Below are positions 5,868 to 6,653 of a stretch of 6,653 nt of DNA, one piece after another. Within the stretch, counting starts at the first letter, position 1. Each line of letters opens with the position of its first letter. The stretch is from Clostridioides sp. (GTDB taxonomy: Bacteria > Bacillota > Clostridia > Peptostreptococcales > Peptostreptococcaceae): assembly GCA_031272305.1 (NCBI GenBank), contig JAISUA010000002.1, positions 1 through 6,653 of the forward strand. The letters are read 5' to 3'. The notes under the pieces are model-generated. The model did no database searches. It saw only the letters and a program-made list of their open reading frames with translations, and was not told the DNA's origin. Position numbers and translations under genes: made by a program.

Positions 5868-5935
5868 TTTTGTACAGAAGTAAATTTTAATGTATAAGTA
5901 AAATTTTTGTGCAGAAGTAAATTTTAATATATAAG
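5868..5935. repeat. Near-exact 31-bp direct repeat in the trpP leader
   Basis: Copies at 5868-5898 and 5905-5935 (offset 37 bp) match at 29 of 31 positions; the shared core is CAGAAGTAAATTTTAAT. They lie between the T-box terminator and the trpP ribosome binding site, inside the untranslated RNA. The word AAGTAAATTT also occurs in the palindrome at 6458-6473. Function unknown. Confidence 0.8.
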
Positions 5936-5980
5936 AAAAATTGTTTTCAAGAAAGTATAAATAAAATAATTTTTAAAATT

Positions 5981-6012
5981 AAAAAACTCCGCCCTATAAA
6001 TAGGGCGGAGTT
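5981..6012 (-). terminator. Intrinsic terminator of the trpP T-box
   Basis: On the minus strand AACTCCGCCCTA (6012-6001) pairs perfectly with TAGGGCGGAGTT (5996-5985) around a four-base loop and runs into a stretch of T. It is by far the most GC-rich hairpin in the area. Its 5' arm overlaps the antiterminator, so the two structures exclude each other. Confidence 0.95.
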
Positions 6013-6368
6013 AATCCGCGTTGCCACCTAAATTATACAAATAATTTTTTAGATTAGATATAAACTTTTATCTACGATATTAATTTAAAATTAATTATTA
6101 GTCCAAATAAGTATAACTATCTTCATAGATAAATTATTAATATAAAAATTTAATCAATCTGTTTAAAATTAATATTTGTATATCTCATTATCAGGTACTA
6201 TCATACCCTATTCGCTATAACGTGCGACTATCCGATTAAACCTACTCCTAAACGTTTCAGCCAATTCCTCAGAGATCCATTCACTAATAATTTCTTGCAA
6301 TGATTCCACCATCCACTGCTCTCTATATTGAACCTATACTAGCTACTCCTTCTCTTCATAGGATTACC
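5981..6368 (-). promoter_or_regulatory. T-box leader specific for tRNA-Trp, controlling trpP
   Basis: The minus-strand RNA begins with a Stem I 5' arm (GAAGAGAAGGAGUAGC) and carries the AGAGAG and GGAUGGUGGAA words of the Stem I distal part. The specifier loop reads GUGAAUGGAUCUCUGAG, so the specifier codon is UGG (6279-6277), Trp. A Stem IIA/B-like segment (CGUUAUAGCGAAUAGGG) follows. The T-box AGGUGGCAACGCG lies at 6029-6017. The antiterminator folds as UAGG (6030-6027), a seven-base bulge UGGCAAC (6026-6020), GCGG (6019-6016), a loop, CCGC (6008-6005) and CCUA (6004-6001). The bulge UGGC pairs with a 3' GCCA acceptor end, as expected for bacterial tRNA-Trp, whose discriminator base is G. 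Uncharged tRNA-Trp would stabilise the antiterminator and allow trpP expression. Stem III appears unusually long. Confidence 0.95.
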
Positions 6369-6386
6369 AGTTTTTTGTTTTTTATT

Positions 6387-6430
6387 TTATTATATCTTAT
6401 TTTTATATCTTGTATTATTATATCTTATTT
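6387..6430. repeat. Exact 16-bp direct repeat upstream of the T-box
   Basis: TTATTATATCTTATTT occurs at 6387-6402 and 6415-6430. On the minus strand each copy contains TATAAT, a perfect -10 word, but neither has a recognisable -35 at normal spacing. They may be secondary start sites or a local duplication. Confidence 0.6.
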
Positions 6431-6457
6431 GATATAATTTACTTCCTTCTGTCTTGA

Positions 6458-6473
6458 AAGTAAATTTTTACTT
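6458..6473. promoter_or_regulatory. Palindrome in the trpP upstream region
   Basis: AAGTAAATTTTTACTT has seven-base perfect arms around two bases. A further half-word, AATTTACTT, lies at 6436-6444. If transcription starts at the upstream promoter, this sits in the leader RNA as a weak hairpin; alternatively it is a DNA operator. It may be chance in such AT-rich sequence. Confidence 0.2.
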
Positions 6474-6537
6474 AAACATAAGTATTTCTTTTTAAATTAC
6501 TTTTTGAATCTTGTTTTCTTTTTTTATCTTGTTTAAT

Positions 6538-6566
6538 ATATTATTAAATTTTTTCGATTATGTCAA
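6538..6566 (-). promoter_or_regulatory. Strong promoter for the T-box-trpP transcript
   Basis: On the minus strand a perfect -35 TTGACA (6566-6561) is followed, after exactly 17 bases, by TAATAT (6543-6538), five of six matches to the -10 consensus. RNA would start near 6531, about 165 nt before Stem I of the T-box. A second TTGACA lies at 6594-6589 without a clear -10. No coding region is seen between 6370 and 6653. Confidence 0.7.
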
Positions 6567-6653
6567 CATATTTTTAAATTTTATTATATGTCAAATTTAT
6601 CCTTAAGTCTAATAATAGATATATCAAAACTTAATATAGTACTTCAAATTTTA

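Overview
This is a very AT-rich stretch in which all five protein genes lie on the minus strand. The codon use, strong AGGAGG-type ribosome binding sites, SAM-I and T-box leaders and U-tailed terminators point to a low-GC Gram-positive (Bacillota). An anaerobe of the Clostridia/Tissierellia type is my best guess; I cannot fix the genus from the sequence alone.

Layout, from high to low coordinates (the direction of transcription). (1) 6653-5273: a strong sigma-A-like promoter, a long T-box leader with a UGG (Trp) specifier and a matching UGGC acceptor-sensing bulge, then trpP, a small membrane tryptophan transporter. (2) 5042-4077: an unrecognised membrane-anchored or secreted low-complexity protein rich in Asn, Asp, Tyr and Ser, with a His cluster. 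Its 3' end has been duplicated, and the downstream copy is broken. (3) 3645-2266: a single-gene unit for a sodium:alanine/glycine symporter, with its own promoter and a long AT-rich 3' flank that ends in a terminator at about 1981-2015. (4) 1858-1561: two tandem copies of a roughly 145-bp element that folds into three hairpins per copy. Differences between the copies fall as compensatory pairs. (5) 1424-1: a SAM-I riboswitch with terminator controlling metN-metI, the ATPase and permease of a methionine ABC importer; metI runs off the window and a metQ binding-protein gene probably lies beyond it.

The theme is amino-acid uptake: tryptophan (regulated by uncharged tRNA-Trp), alanine or glycine with sodium, and methionine (regulated by S-adenosylmethionine). 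The regulatory RNAs agree with the genes they precede, which strengthens the functional calls. The parts not explained by known families are the tandem structured repeat at 1561-1858 and the low-complexity protein at 4077-5042; these are the best candidates for something undescribed.
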